NCBI RefSeq assembly: GCF_001723355.1
Contig: NZ_LPWE01000012.1
Span: forward strand, 124,001 to 188,000
Direction: 5' to 3'
Origin: Methyloceanibacter stevinii
Lineage (GTDB): Bacteria; Pseudomonadota; Alphaproteobacteria; Rhizobiales; Methyloligellaceae
DNA length: 64,000 nt
Positions 21,379 to 30,776 of this stretch are shown here, in pieces. Under the pieces are notes generated by a model, which did not search any database, was not told where the DNA came from, and was given only the letters and a program-made list of their open reading frames with translations. The position numbers and the translations under genes were made by a program. The stretch's first letter is position 1. Every line of letters begins with the position of its first letter.

Positions 21379-22644
21379 CTAGGCGGCGTAGCGGCGCATC
21401 ACCAACGAGGCGTTGGTGCCGCCAAAGCCAAACGAATTCGACAGGACGGTATCGATCGTACGCTGCCGCGCCTTGTGCGGCACCAGGTCGATTGCCGTCG
21501 AGACCGACGGGTTGTCCAGATTGAGCGTTGGTGGCGCAAGGTTGTCCCGGATAGCCAGAACCGAGAAGATCGCCTCGACGGCACCCGCTGCCCCGAGCAA
21601 ATGGCCGGTGGCCGACTTCGTCGACGACATGGAAACCTTGCCGGCGGCATTTCCGAACATACGCTCTACGGCACCGAGCTCGATCTCGTCGCCCATGGGC
21701 GTCGAGGTTCCGTGGGCGTTGATATAGTCGATATCGGCCACATCGATTCCCGCACGTTTCACCGCAGCGGTCATGCAGCGATAGGCGCCATCGCCGTCCT
21801 CCGCCGGAGCCGTGATGTGGAAGGCGTCACCCGAAAGACCGTAGCCGATGATCTCGGCGTAGATCGTTGCCCCGCGCGCCTTGGCGTGCTCGAGTTCCTC
21901 GACCACGACCACACCGGCCCCCTCGCCCATGACGAAGCCGTCGCGATCCCGGTCATAGGGACGAGAGGCCTTCTGGGGCGCGTCGTTGAAATTCGTGGAC
22001 AGGGCGCGGCAGGCGGCAAACCCGGCAAGGGACAGGCGGCACACCGGCGATTCCGATCCGCCGGCGACCATGACGTCCGCATCGCCGAAGGCGACGAGCC
22101 GGGAGGCATCGCCGATTGCGTGCGCACCCGTGGAGCAGGCCGTCACCACCGAATGATTGGGACCTTTCAGTCCGTGTTCGATGGAGACATAACCCGACGC
22201 CAGATTGATCAGGCGTCCCGGAATGAAGAACGGGCTGACTCGGCGCGGCCCCTTCTCATTGAACAGCAGCGAGGTCTTCTCGATGCCCTGAAGGCCGCCG
22301 ATGCCCGACCCGATCAGAACGCCCGTGCGAGTCTGATCTTCGTAGGACGTGGGCTTCCAGCCGGCGTCCTGAAGAGCCTGCGTCGCAGCGCCCATCGCGT
22401 AGATGATGAAATCATCGACCTTGCGCTGTTCCTTCGGCTCCATCCAATCGTTCGGATTGAACGAGCCGTCGCTGCCGTCGCCCCTGGGCACCTGACAGGC
22501 AACCTGGCACGACAGATCGGACACGTCGAAATCTTCGATGTGTTTGGCGGCATTTTCACCCGCCGTCAGACGCTTCCACGCAGACTCATAGCCGGAGCCG
22601 AGGGGTGAAACGAGACCGAGACCTGTAATGACGACACGTCGCAT
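21379..22644 (-). CDS. fabF: Beta-ketoacyl-ACP synthase II FabF
   Basis: This 421-residue condensing enzyme has the catalytic Cys in TACSTGAHA, His in NAHGTSTPMGD and His in SATGHLLGAAG. It elongates acyl-ACP with malonyl-ACP in type II fatty-acid synthesis. It follows acpP on the same strand after 113 bp. The N-terminus MRRVVITGLGLVSPLG is the standard start. Confidence 0.97.
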   Translation of the reverse strand: MRRVVITGLGLVSPLGSGYESAWKRLTAGENAAKHIEDFDVSDLSCQVACQVPRGDGSDGSFNPNDWMEPKEQRKVDDFIIYAMGAATQALQDAGWKPTSYEDQTRTGVLIGSGIGGLQGIEKTSLLFNEKGPRRVSPFFIPGRLINLASGYVSIEHGLKGPNHSVVTACSTGAHAIGDASRLVAFGDADVMVAGGSESPVCRLSLAGFAACRALSTNFNDAPQKASRPYDRDRDGFVMGEGAGVVVVEELEHAKARGATIYAEIIGYGLSGDAFHITAPAEDGDGAYRCMTAAVKRAGIDVADIDYINAHGTSTPMGDEIELGAVERMFGNAAGKVSMSSTKSATGHLLGAAGAVEAIFSVLAIRDNLAPPTLNLDNPSVSTAIDLVPHKARQRTIDTVLSNSFGFGGTNASLVMRRYAA

Positions 22645-22757
22645 CGCGGCTTTGCCAGATCCTTAAACAGAAAGTTCGAGGATCGGGCCCTTTCGGGCCG
22701 GATCGCTCATGGTCTGAAGTTCGAGATCAACCGCCTGGGCTGATCGGGCAGCCTGCT

Positions 22758-22994
22758 TTAGGCCGAGTTCTTCTCGAGGAACTTGATGGCGTCGCCGACC
22801 GTCAAGATCGTCTCGGCGGCATCGTCCGGAATCTCACAGCCGAACTCTTCCTCGAAAGCCATCACCAGTTCGACCGTGTCGAGGCTGTCCGCCCCGAGAT
22901 CGTCGATGAAGCTTGCGTTGTCAGTCACCTTGTCGGCCTCAACACCGAGATGCTCGACAACAATCTTTTTTACGCGCTCAGAGATATCGCTCAT
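22758..22994 (-). CDS. acpP: Acyl carrier protein
   Basis: This acidic 78-residue protein has the phosphopantetheine attachment motif LGADSLD with Ser37. It carries acyl intermediates for FabD, FabF and FabG, all encoded nearby. About 256 bp separate it from fabG, so it probably has its own promoter; no other gene was seen in that gap. Confidence 0.98.
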   Translation of the reverse strand: MSDISERVKKIVVEHLGVEADKVTDNASFIDDLGADSLDTVELVMAFEEEFGCEIPDDAAETILTVGDAIKFLEKNSA

Positions 22995-23250
22995 GTCCTC
23001 CTCACCGTCCCTTCAACTCTCATAGATCCCTATTGGCCTCGCGTACCTCAGAGCATTCAGCCCCCGGCCCAAGACACCCTCTAATGGCTAGTCAGGAGGG
23101 TTGATCGCGGCGGGATTGCCCTTTGTCAAGCCCCCGCAAACGGCCGATTGCGTAGCATACTCTAATTGACTTTGCCAGAAGCCCCTAACTCGCAGTCCCG
23201 TTTACAAAAATTCCAAATCACGTCCGTGCCGGACGCCGCCGCCATGGCCC

Positions 23251-23988
23251 TCAGACCATGATCATCCCGCCGTTCACATGCATCGTCTCGCCAGTGACGT
23301 AAGATGCTTCTTCGCTTGAGAAAAACACGACCGCGGCCGCAACGTCCTCCGGCTTGCCGAAGACCTGCGCCGGAATGGCGGCGGCAATAGCCTCGGTTTG
23401 CTTCTCGGTCAAGGCCTCCGTCATGGGCGTGGAGATAAAGCCCGGCGCAATGCAGTTGGCGGTGATACCCCGCGCGGCGACCTCACGGGCCAGCGACTTG
23501 GTCATGCCCACGAGACCGGCCTTGGAGGCAGCGTAGTTGCCCTGCCCCGGATTGCCGAGCACGCCCGAGATCGACGCGATATTGACGATACGCCCGCCGC
23601 GGCGGCGCATCATGCCGCGCAGCACGCCGCGCGTGAGCGTGAAGACGGAGGTGAGGTTGACCGACAACACGTCGTCCCACTCCTCGTCCTTCATCCGCAT
23701 GAAGAGATTGTCCTTGGTGATGCCCGCGTTGTTCACGAGGATATCGACCTGACCGAGAGCTTTCTCCGCATCGTCCGCGAGCGCGGCGACGGCCGTGCGG
23801 TCGCGCAGATCGCAGGGAAGCACGAAGACCCGGTCGCCGAGTTCGCCGGCGAGCTTCTCCAGCTTCGCAGCGTTGGTGCCCGAAATCGCCACGGTCGCGC
23901 CCTGATCGTGCAGAGCCTTGGCGATAGCGCCGCCAATTCCGCCTGTCGCGCCCGTCACCAAAGCACCCTTCCCACTGAGGTCGAACAT
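23251..23988 (-). CDS. fabG: 3-oxoacyl-ACP reductase FabG
   Basis: This 245-residue short-chain dehydrogenase has the NADPH-binding TGATGGIGGAIA, the NNAGITKDN motif and the YAASKAG catalytic Tyr/Lys. The start at MFDLSGKGALVTG is chosen; upstream in-frame codons overlap fabD and look non-coding. It reduces beta-ketoacyl-ACP in fatty-acid elongation. fabD lies 32 bp upstream on the same strand. Confidence 0.97.
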   Translation of the reverse strand: MFDLSGKGALVTGATGGIGGAIAKALHDQGATVAISGTNAAKLEKLAGELGDRVFVLPCDLRDRTAVAALADDAEKALGQVDILVNNAGITKDNLFMRMKDEEWDDVLSVNLTSVFTLTRGVLRGMMRRRGGRIVNIASISGVLGNPGQGNYAASKAGLVGMTKSLAREVAARGITANCIAPGFISTPMTEALTEKQTEAIAAAIPAQVFGKPEDVAAAVVFFSSEEASYVTGETMHVNGGMIMV

Positions 23989-24020
23989 AATCGAATCTCT
24001 CCCTAAAGCTTTGCGCCCGC

Positions 24021-24962
24021 CTAGCCGTTCAATGCGGCGGCGGCGCTCTCCAATTCTTCCGGCGTTCCGACGCTGCTGGCATCGACGCCGTCGAGGCGCC
24101 GCGCCATACCCGTCAGCACACGGCCCGCGCCGACCTCGTACATCTTGTCGACGCCGTTGTTCGCGAGGAACTGCATCGTCTCCCGCCAGCGCACCATGCC
24201 CGTCACCTGCTCGACGAGACGGGTCCGAATGGCTTCCGGATCGGTAATGGGCTCGGCAAGCACGTTCGCCACAACCGGCACGCATGGCTCCGAAATGGTC
24301 ACATCCGCCAGCGCCGCGGCCATGGCCTCGGCGGCGGGTTGCATCAGCGCGCAATGGAACGGTGCACTCACGGGCAGCAGGACGGCGCGGCGCGCGCCGA
24401 ACTTAGGTGCGAGCGCAACCGCTCGTTCGATGGCCGTCTTCTTGCCCGAAATCACGACCTGGCCCGGCGCATTGTCGTTGGCCGCCTGGCAGCACTCGCC
24501 CTCGCTCGCCGCTTCCGCCAGCTCTTGCGCCTGCGGCAAATCGGCCCCGAGCAGCGCGGCCATGGCGCCCTCGCCCACCGGAACCGCTTCCTGCATCGCC
24601 TTCCCGCGGATCTTCAGCAGCCGCGCCGTGTCGGCGAGGCTCAGCGCGCCGGACGCGGCCAGCGCCGAATACTCACCCAAGGAGTGCCCAGCCACATAGG
24701 CGACCTTGTCCGGCAAAGAGAATCCCGTCTTTTCCAGAGCCCGCATCGCCGCGAGCGAGACCGCCATCAGCGCCGGCTGGGCGTTTTCCGTGAGGGTCAG
24801 ATCGCCTTCCGGCCCTTCCCACATCAGCGTGGAGAGCTTCTGGTCCAGGGCCTCGTCTACCTCGTCGAAAACAGCTTTGGCCGCCGGAAAAGCTTGGGCC
24901 AATCCAGCGCCCATGCCGACAGCTTGGCTCCCCTGGCCGGGAAAAACGAAGGCAATACTCAT
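24021..24962 (-). CDS. fabD: Malonyl-CoA:ACP transacylase FabD
   Basis: This 313-residue protein begins with FVFPGQGSQAVGMG and has the nucleophile elbow GHSLGEYSAL and the conserved PVSAPFHC. It loads malonate onto ACP. It is the first gene of the fabD-fabG-acpP-fabF group and is divergent from rpsF. Confidence 0.97.
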   Translation of the reverse strand: MSIAFVFPGQGSQAVGMGAGLAQAFPAAKAVFDEVDEALDQKLSTLMWEGPEGDLTLTENAQPALMAVSLAAMRALEKTGFSLPDKVAYVAGHSLGEYSALAASGALSLADTARLLKIRGKAMQEAVPVGEGAMAALLGADLPQAQELAEAASEGECCQAANDNAPGQVVISGKKTAIERAVALAPKFGARRAVLLPVSAPFHCALMQPAAEAMAAALADVTISEPCVPVVANVLAEPITDPEAIRTRLVEQVTGMVRWRETMQFLANNGVDKMYEVGAGRVLTGMARRLDGVDASSVGTPEELESAAAALNG

Positions 24963-25309
24963 TATCTTGAAAGAACGGCGCGTTGTTTATCGGAAGGTCG
25001 CCAAAGACACTGTTTCAATCTGGCCTGTCAAGCGGGCATAAGTACCGTCCGGCCGGCCTCCCCATTTGCCTTGCAAAGCGTCCGCAAACCACTATAAAGC
25101 CCAGCTTCCAGTAGCCGCTCCGGTCGGAGGCTGAACGGAGGACCGTTTTTTGGCTCATGAATAATGGGCCTGACGGCAGGAGAAATCCGCCTCCCGTGTC
25201 TCCGCTCTTCTGGGCTTGCGCTCTTTAGAGCTACTTCTTGGGCCTTTCCTTCATAGCGCCCACGACGAGGCTTCGCGCCGGAGCAACGAAGAAGAAGGAA
25301 AGGCACACC
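24963..25309. promoter_or_regulatory. Divergent intergenic region between fabD and rpsF
   Basis: These 347 bases carry no credible gene. They must hold the promoters for fabD (minus) and the rpsF ribosomal operon (plus). Several short inverted repeats are visible near 25180-25210, so a structured S6:S18-type leader is possible, but I could not identify a specific motif. The rpsF start is preceded by GAAGAAGGAAAGG. Confidence 0.4.
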
Positions 25310-25764
25310 ATGCCTCTCTATGAACACGTGTTCCTGGCGCGCCAGGACGTATCGACACAGCAGGTCGAAGGCCTGCAGGAGACCTTCCGCTCTCTGATCG
25401 AGGAGAATGGCGGAAAGATCGCCAAGACCGAGTATTGGGGTCTCAAGTCCCTCGCCTACCGGGTGAAAAAGAACCGGAAGGCGCACTACACGCTGATGAA
25501 CATCGACGCCCCCCACGAGGCCGTGGCCGAAATGGAACGTCAGATGGGTCTGTCCACGGACGTTATCCGCTTCCTGACCGTTCGTGTGGACGAGCACGAG
25601 GACGGTCCCTCCGCGATGATGCGCCGTTCCGACCGTGACGAGCGCGATGGCCGCCGTGGCCCGCGCCGTGATCGCGATCACGACCGTGGCGATCGTCCCG
25701 CCCCGCGACGTCCCACTCCGATCGGAGCGCCGCCCCCAAAGCCGCTAGCGAGGATGCTTCCTAA
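25310..25764 (+). CDS. rpsF: 30S ribosomal protein S6, apparent frameshift in the C-terminal tail
   Basis: The first ~100 residues ([43 protein letters not shown]) are clearly S6, followed by an Arg/Asp-rich tail usual in this order. In the frame as written the gene would run to 25852 and overlap rpsR by 89 bp. Adding one base around 25690-25710 leads to the tail ending SEDAS and a TAA at 25762-25764 that overlaps the rpsR start (TAATG), a normal coupled junction, with about 151 residues. S6 pairs with S18 in the 30S platform. The exact position of the lost base is uncertain because the tail is poorly conserved. Confidence 0.9.
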
Positions 25765-26008
25765 TGAGCGCGACAACGATCCAAGCGCGCCGCCCGTTCT
25801 ATCGCCGGCGCAAGACCTGCCCCTTCTCGGGCGACAAGGCCCCGAAGATTGACTACAAGGACGTGAAGCTGCTGCAGCGTTACGTCTCCGAGCGCGGCAA
25901 GATGGTGCCGAGCCGGATCACGGCCGTGTCCGCCAAGAAGCAACGCGAATTGCGCGCGCGATCAAGCGGGCGCGCTTCCTCGGCCTGCTGCCTTATCTGA
26001 TCCAGTAA
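25764..26008 (+). CDS. rpsR: 30S ribosomal protein S18, one apparent frameshift near 25960
   Basis: The N-terminal and central parts ([38 protein letters not shown]) are typical S18. The universally conserved end [19 protein letters not shown] is present only if one G is added in GAATTGCGCGCG, giving a stop at 26006-26008 and 81 residues. As written the frame ends in a Ser/Cys tail at 26000. S18 is essential for 30S assembly, so this is strong evidence for a base-level error in the assembled sequence. Confidence 0.95.
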
Positions 26009-26133
26009 GGCTTCAGACTAAGAAGTAGCAAAAGCTTGGGCCTCCGGGCCCGGCGACACATCGAATCGAAAGTTGGGGTGGGCGCACGTTCCACCCCTAA
26101 CCGCCCCAGAAGGCAAGCGGGACAGCGAGATCA

Positions 26134-27111
26134 ATGCCGGCACATCTTCTCATAGGCGCAGGCGCAGGCCTGGTTTCAGCGGCGCTGTTCGCGTCCGCCG
26201 TCGTTTCGGCGGCGCTGGCCGGTCTCATTCTCTATCTTTGTCCGTTGCCGCTTTGCCTCGCGGGTCTCGCCTGGGGCAGGCAGTCCGTCACGCTCGCCGG
26301 ATTTGTGGGAGCGATCCTCACCCTACTCGTACTCGGCGCTTCGCCAGGCATCGTCTACGCGGTCACCGTGGCGATTCCGGCCACGATCCTGGTCCAGCTC
26401 AGCCTGCAGCATCGGACCGTTCCCGACCCCGCCGGCAACGCCAAGCAGATCATCGCTTGGTATCCAGCCGGCCGGCTCGTCGCCGCCGCCGCTATCATGG
26501 CCGGCGTGATCGCCTCGTTGATGGTCCTGCTTCTCGGCCCCGACATGACCCGTTACCAGGCGGCCATCGATCAAATGATTCCGGTGATCCACGAAACGCT
26601 GGGCGCGGACAACGAAGTCTGGACGCCCGAGGCCACCGAGAATTTACGGACTCTTCTGACGCGTGCCCTGCCCGCGGTCATGGCGATCGTGTGGATCACC
26701 ATCGCGCTGTTCAACATGTGGCTGGGCGGTGCGATCGCAAAAGGCTCGGGCCACGCTTTGCGTCCTTGGCCGAACTTTCACGCCCTCGAAATTCCCAATG
26801 CGATGGTCATTGCCTTCGCCGTGGCCCTGGCCCTGTCCTTCGTTCCCGGAATCCTCGGTTTGATCGGCACCGGGTTCGCAGGTGCGTTCTTGATTGCCTA
26901 CCTGCTTCAGGGCCTCGCGGTCATCCACTTCTACACGCTCGGCATGCCGTTCCGCACGGTCCTGCTGGTGGTCCTCTATCTCGCCGTTTTGCTTCTCGGC
27001 TGGGTGGCGATCCTCGTCGCCATTCTCGGACTTGGCGAACCGGTGTTCGGCCTGCGGGGACGCGCTTCGGCCGCCCCGACCAAAACTGACGACGACAATA
27101 CCCACGACTAA
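26134..27111 (+). CDS. DUF2232 (YybS-like) membrane protein
   Basis: This 325-residue hydrophobic protein has about eight predicted transmembrane helices, with a loop around residues 150-175. It sits between rpsR and rplI, the position where DUF2232 membrane proteins are found in related genomes. The function is unknown; an energy-coupling-factor-like or cell-envelope role has been suggested for distant relatives. A short GGGCC/GGCCC hairpin lies in the 125-bp gap upstream. The tail is Asp/Thr rich. Confidence 0.75.
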   Translation: MPAHLLIGAGAGLVSAALFASAVVSAALAGLILYLCPLPLCLAGLAWGRQSVTLAGFVGAILTLLVLGASPGIVYAVTVAIPATILVQLSLQHRTVPDPAGNAKQIIAWYPAGRLVAAAAIMAGVIASLMVLLLGPDMTRYQAAIDQMIPVIHETLGADNEVWTPEATENLRTLLTRALPAVMAIVWITIALFNMWLGGAIAKGSGHALRPWPNFHALEIPNAMVIAFAVALALSFVPGILGLIGTGFAGAFLIAYLLQGLAVIHFYTLGMPFRTVLLVVLYLAVLLLGWVAILVAILGLGEPVFGLRGRASAAPTKTDDDNTHD

Positions 27112-27150
27112 CACTGACGACTGAAAGACAAAGACTAGGAGTACTGAACC

Positions 27151-27786
27151 ATGGAAATCATCCTGCTGGAGCGCATCGGCCGCCTCGGACAAATCGGCGA
27201 TGTGGTCAACGTAAAGGACGGCTACGCCCGCAACTTTCTTCTGCCGCAAGGCAAAGCTCTCCGCGCAACCGAAGCCAATCGCGCTCATTTCGAAAACGAG
27301 CGCGCGCAGCTCGAAGCGCGTGACCTGGAGCGCAAGACCGAAGCCGAAGCCGTGTCCGGGAAACTGGCCGGCGAGCGCTTCGTGGTTATCCGTCAGGCCG
27401 GCGACACCGGGCAGCTCTACGGCTCCGTGTCGACCCGCGACATCGCCACGGCCGTCACCGAAGGCGGCTTCTCGATCGAGCGCCGCCAAGTGCTGCTCGA
27501 CAAGCCCATCAAGACCCTTGGTCTCCACGAGGTCCGCGTCGCCCTGCATGGCGAGGTCGTTCCGACCGTGATCGTCAACGTCGCCCGCACCGAGGACGAG
27601 GCCGAGCGCCAGGCACGCGGTGAAGATGTGACCCAGGAGCTGACCGACGAGGAAGAAGAGGCAGCCGAAGCGCTTGCCGCCGGCGAAGCGCTCTTCGAAG
27701 AAGGCGTGGAGCCCGAAGACGCCGACGAGGCCGCCGAAGAATTCTCCGAGGAGGAGACGAAAGAGGACGGCGCAGAGTCCGCATAG
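27151..27786 (+). CDS. rplI: 50S ribosomal protein L9
   Basis: The 211-residue product has the L9 N-domain ([19 protein letters not shown], then [15 protein letters not shown]) and the long connecting helix, then the C-domain ([11 protein letters not shown]). The last ~40 residues are an acidic Glu/Ala/Asp extension, common in this order. L9 binds 23S rRNA and limits frameshifting. A strong inverted repeat follows 34 bp after the stop. Confidence 0.97.
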   Translation: MEIILLERIGRLGQIGDVVNVKDGYARNFLLPQGKALRATEANRAHFENERAQLEARDLERKTEAEAVSGKLAGERFVVIRQAGDTGQLYGSVSTRDIATAVTEGGFSIERRQVLLDKPIKTLGLHEVRVALHGEVVPTVIVNVARTEDEAERQARGEDVTQELTDEEEEAAEALAAGEALFEEGVEPEDADEAAEEFSEEETKEDGAESA

Positions 27787-27820
27787 CGCGACAATACGCG
27801 ACACGAACCATTAGGTATTC

Positions 27821-27853
27821 GAGGAGGCAGGTTGTTGTTTCGCCTGCCTCCTC
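27821..27853 (+). terminator. Perfect 11-bp stem-loop after rplI
   Basis: GAGGAGGCAGG and CCTGCCTCCTC form a perfect 11-bp stem with an 11-base loop. No U tract follows, so it may be a Rho-associated or processing signal at the end of the rpsF-rplI transcript, located before cfa. Confidence 0.55.
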
Positions 27854-27924
27854 TGCCTAGGATATGCGAGGCTCAACTTCGGTAACAACGGGCCCCGAAC
27901 ACATGATCTGTCGCGTGATCTGAC

Positions 27925-29169
27925 ATGTTTCGCCCGCTCAAACTCATTCTTGGGCGGACCATCAAGACCGGCCACCTGCAGTTGGTAGACGCCGAGGGCC
28001 GAATTCATGTGTTCGGCGATGGCACCGGCAGCCCCGTCATCGCCCGCATTCAAGACAAACGTACCGAGAGGCAGATCTTCTTCAATGCGTCCCTCGCGGT
28101 GGGCGAAGCCTACATGGACCGGCGCCTCGTTCTCGAACAGGGCACGCTCTACGATCTTCTCGAACTCGTACTGATCAACGCGTCGTGGCAACGGCGCCCC
28201 GGCTGGGTTCTGGCGCTCGACAGCATTCGTGGCGCGGCCCTGCGATTGCAGCACTACAACCTCACCAAACGCTCCCGGCGGAACGTCGCCCACCACTACG
28301 ATATCGACGGTTCGCTCTACGATCTGTTCCTCGACCCGGACCGTCAGTACTCCTGCGCCTATTTCGAGGAGGACGGCCAGTCGCTCGAGGATGCGCAGGA
28401 AGCCAAAAAGCGCCACATCGCAGCGAAGCTCAACCTGTCGGATGGAATGCGGGTGCTCGATATCGGTGCGGGCTGGGGTGGACTGGCGCTGCATCTCGCC
28501 AAGACCGCCCATGTGGACGTGACCGGAATCACGCTGAGCGAGGAGCAACTCAAAGTCGCCCGCGACCGCGCGGCCGCCGAGGGACTATCGAAGGCTGTCC
28601 GGTTCGAGCTGTGCGACTATCGCGATCTCGAGGGCCAGTTCGATCGCATCGTATCGGTTGGCATGTTCGAACATGTCGGGACCGCTCATTACAGGCAGTT
28701 CTTCCGGCAGCTGGAACGGTTGCTGACCGACCGGGGCGTGGCTCTCGTGCATTCGATCGGTCAATTCGATGCTCCTACCGCAACCAATCCGTTCATTGCG
28801 AAGTACATCTTCCCGGGCGGCTACATTCCGGCCTTGAGCGAGGTTATGCCTGCGATCGAGCGCGAAGGCCTGCTCACCACGGATGTGGAGATCCTGCGCT
28901 TGCACTATGCGACGACGCTGCGCCACTGGCGGCAACGCTTCCGTAGCGCCTGGCATACGGCGGCGGAGAAATTCGGCGAGCGATTCTGCCGGATGTGGGA
29001 GATGTATCTGGCTTGCTCGGAAGCGGGCTTCCGCTACCAGAAGCTCATGGTCTTTCAGATCCAGCTGGCCAAGTCAGTGGACGCTCTGCCCCTGACTCGC
29101 GACTACATGACGGACCGCGAGCGGGATCTGCGGGCCCGCGCAGACCAGGCGCGCGCCGCGCGCTCGTAA
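27925..29169 (+). CDS. cfa: Cyclopropane-fatty-acyl-phospholipid synthase
   Basis: This 414-residue enzyme has the SAM-binding motif VLDIGAGWGGLALHLA, the YSCAYFEEDGQSLEDAQ segment and the substrate region FIAKYIFPGGYIP found in CFA synthases. It adds a methylene from S-adenosylmethionine across double bonds of membrane phospholipids, usually in stationary phase or acid stress. It lies between rplI and dnaB, which are often direct neighbours in related genomes, so it is likely an insertion with its own promoter in the 70-bp gap after the stem-loop. Confidence 0.93.
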   Translation: MFRPLKLILGRTIKTGHLQLVDAEGRIHVFGDGTGSPVIARIQDKRTERQIFFNASLAVGEAYMDRRLVLEQGTLYDLLELVLINASWQRRPGWVLALDSIRGAALRLQHYNLTKRSRRNVAHHYDIDGSLYDLFLDPDRQYSCAYFEEDGQSLEDAQEAKKRHIAAKLNLSDGMRVLDIGAGWGGLALHLAKTAHVDVTGITLSEEQLKVARDRAAAEGLSKAVRFELCDYRDLEGQFDRIVSVGMFEHVGTAHYRQFFRQLERLLTDRGVALVHSIGQFDAPTATNPFIAKYIFPGGYIPALSEVMPAIEREGLLTTDVEILRLHYATTLRHWRQRFRSAWHTAAEKFGERFCRMWEMYLACSEAGFRYQKLMVFQIQLAKSVDALPLTRDYMTDRERDLRARADQARAARS

Positions 29170-29273
29170 GACGCGGCCCGAGCGCCAAATTAGCCTGTGA
29201 GTTTGGGCACGATCTCCCCGTTGTTCACAGGACTGACATCTGGTCGGCCCCTGGCAATTGTCTACTGTTGGGT

Positions 29274-30776
29274 ATGACCGCACTGATTCGCCAGACGCCC
29301 CAGGGGCCGCATCACGAGCCCCACCCCGAGGCCCCGGACTATCGGGAAGCCCCCAATAATCTGGAGGCCGAACAGGACCTGCTCGGCGCCATCCTCGTGA
29401 ACAACGAGGCGCTGGACCGGGTCTCGAGCTTCCTGAAGCCCGATCACTTCTTCGATCCGCTTCATGGGCGCATCTTCGAAAGCGCGGCCAAGCTGATCAT
29501 GGGCGGCAAGCGCGCGACGCCCATCACGCTCAAGACCTTCTTCCAGGCGGACCCGCCCGTCGGCGATCTCACCGTTCCCCAATATCTGGGGCGCCTCGCC
29601 GCCAACGCCACGACGATCATCAACGCCGAGGATTATGGCCGCACGGTCTACGATCTGGCCGTCCGCCGGAACCTGATCGACATCGGCGAGGGCATGGTCA
29701 ACACGGCCTATGACTCACCGATCGACGCGGAGCCCTCGAAGCAAATCGAAGAAGCCGAACAGCGCCTCTACGAGCTGGCTGAAACGGGCAAATACGGCGC
29801 CGGCTTCGAACCGTTTTCGTCTGCCCTCACCGACGCGATCGACATGGCCGCGAACGCCTACCAGCGCGACGGCGGCCTGTCGGGACTTGCCACCGGGTTC
29901 GCCGACCTCGACCAGCGCATGGGCGGCCTTCAGGCTTCCGACCTCGTGATCCTCGCGGGACGTCCCTCCATGGGCAAGACGGCGCTCGCGACCAACATCG
30001 CCTATCACGTGGCCAAGGCCTACGCCGCCGATCCCAATTCAGGCGAAGCGACGGACGGCGCTGTGGTGGGTTTCTTCTCCCTGGAAATGTCGGCGGAGCA
30101 GCTGGCGACCCGTATCATTTCCGAGCAGTCCCAGATCTCCTCGGAGAAGATCCGCCGCGGCCGCATCGACTCCAACGATTTCGACCGCATCGTCGAGGCC
30201 TCGCAGGAACTCCAGAATCTCCCGCTCTTCATCGACCAGACGGGCGGTATCTCCGTGGCCCAGCTTGCCGCTCGCGCACGGCGCCTGAAAAGGCAGCGAG
30301 GGCTTGGGTTTGTTATCGTAGACTACCTTCAGCTCTTAACAGGGTCCTCCCGCCGCGCCCAGGAGGGCCGCGTCCAGGAGGTCTCCGAGATCACCACCGG
30401 GTTGAAAGCCCTGGCCAAAGAGCTCCACGTGCCTATTCTCGCGCTCTCACAGCTCTCCCGTCAGGTCGAGCAGAGGGATGACAAGCGGCCGCAGCTGGCG
30501 GATTTGCGTGAATCGGGGTCCATCGAACAGGATGCCGATGTGGTAATGTTCGTGTTCCGCGAGGAATACTACCTAGAGCGCAGCCAGCCGCGCGAGAACA
30601 CCGAAGAGCACAGACAGTGGCAACAGGACATGGAAGCCGTCATGGGCAAGGCCGAGGTCATCGTGGGCAAACAGCGCCACGGACCGACGGGATCGGTGAC
30701 GCTGCAGTTCTCTCCGGAGTTCACCCGCTTCTCCAATCTCGCGGCCTCGGAGCGTCTGCCGGACCGGATGGAGTGA
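29274..30776 (+). CDS. dnaB: Replicative DNA helicase DnaB
   Basis: This is a protein of about 500 residues: an N-terminal DnaB domain (NNLEAEQDLLGAIL, DHFFDPLHGRIFE) and a RecA-like domain with Walker A GRPSMGKTAL and Walker B (IVDYLQL), plus the DLRESGSIEQDADV segment. ATG at 29274 is chosen because the family N-terminus begins there; upstream in-frame sequence overlaps cfa. DnaB unwinds DNA at the replication fork as a hexamer. Its stop overlaps the alr start. Confidence 0.96.
   Translation: MTALIRQTPQGPHHEPHPEAPDYREAPNNLEAEQDLLGAILVNNEALDRVSSFLKPDHFFDPLHGRIFESAAKLIMGGKRATPITLKTFFQADPPVGDLTVPQYLGRLAANATTIINAEDYGRTVYDLAVRRNLIDIGEGMVNTAYDSPIDAEPSKQIEEAEQRLYELAETGKYGAGFEPFSSALTDAIDMAANAYQRDGGLSGLATGFADLDQRMGGLQASDLVILAGRPSMGKTALATNIAYHVAKAYAADPNSGEATDGAVVGFFSLEMSAEQLATRIISEQSQISSEKIRRGRIDSNDFDRIVEASQELQNLPLFIDQTGGISVAQLAARARRLKRQRGLGFVIVDYLQLLTGSSRRAQEGRVQEVSEITTGLKALAKELHVPILALSQLSRQVEQRDDKRPQLADLRESGSIEQDADVVMFVFREEYYLERSQPRENTEEHRQWQQDMEAVMGKAEVIVGKQRHGPTGSVTLQFSPEFTRFSNLAASERLPDRME

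Noticed and set aside
25310-25852. rpsF read to 25852 as an 89-bp overlap with rpsR
   Set aside because: The tail in that frame is unlike S6, whereas one added base gives a TAATG junction with rpsR and a normal length.
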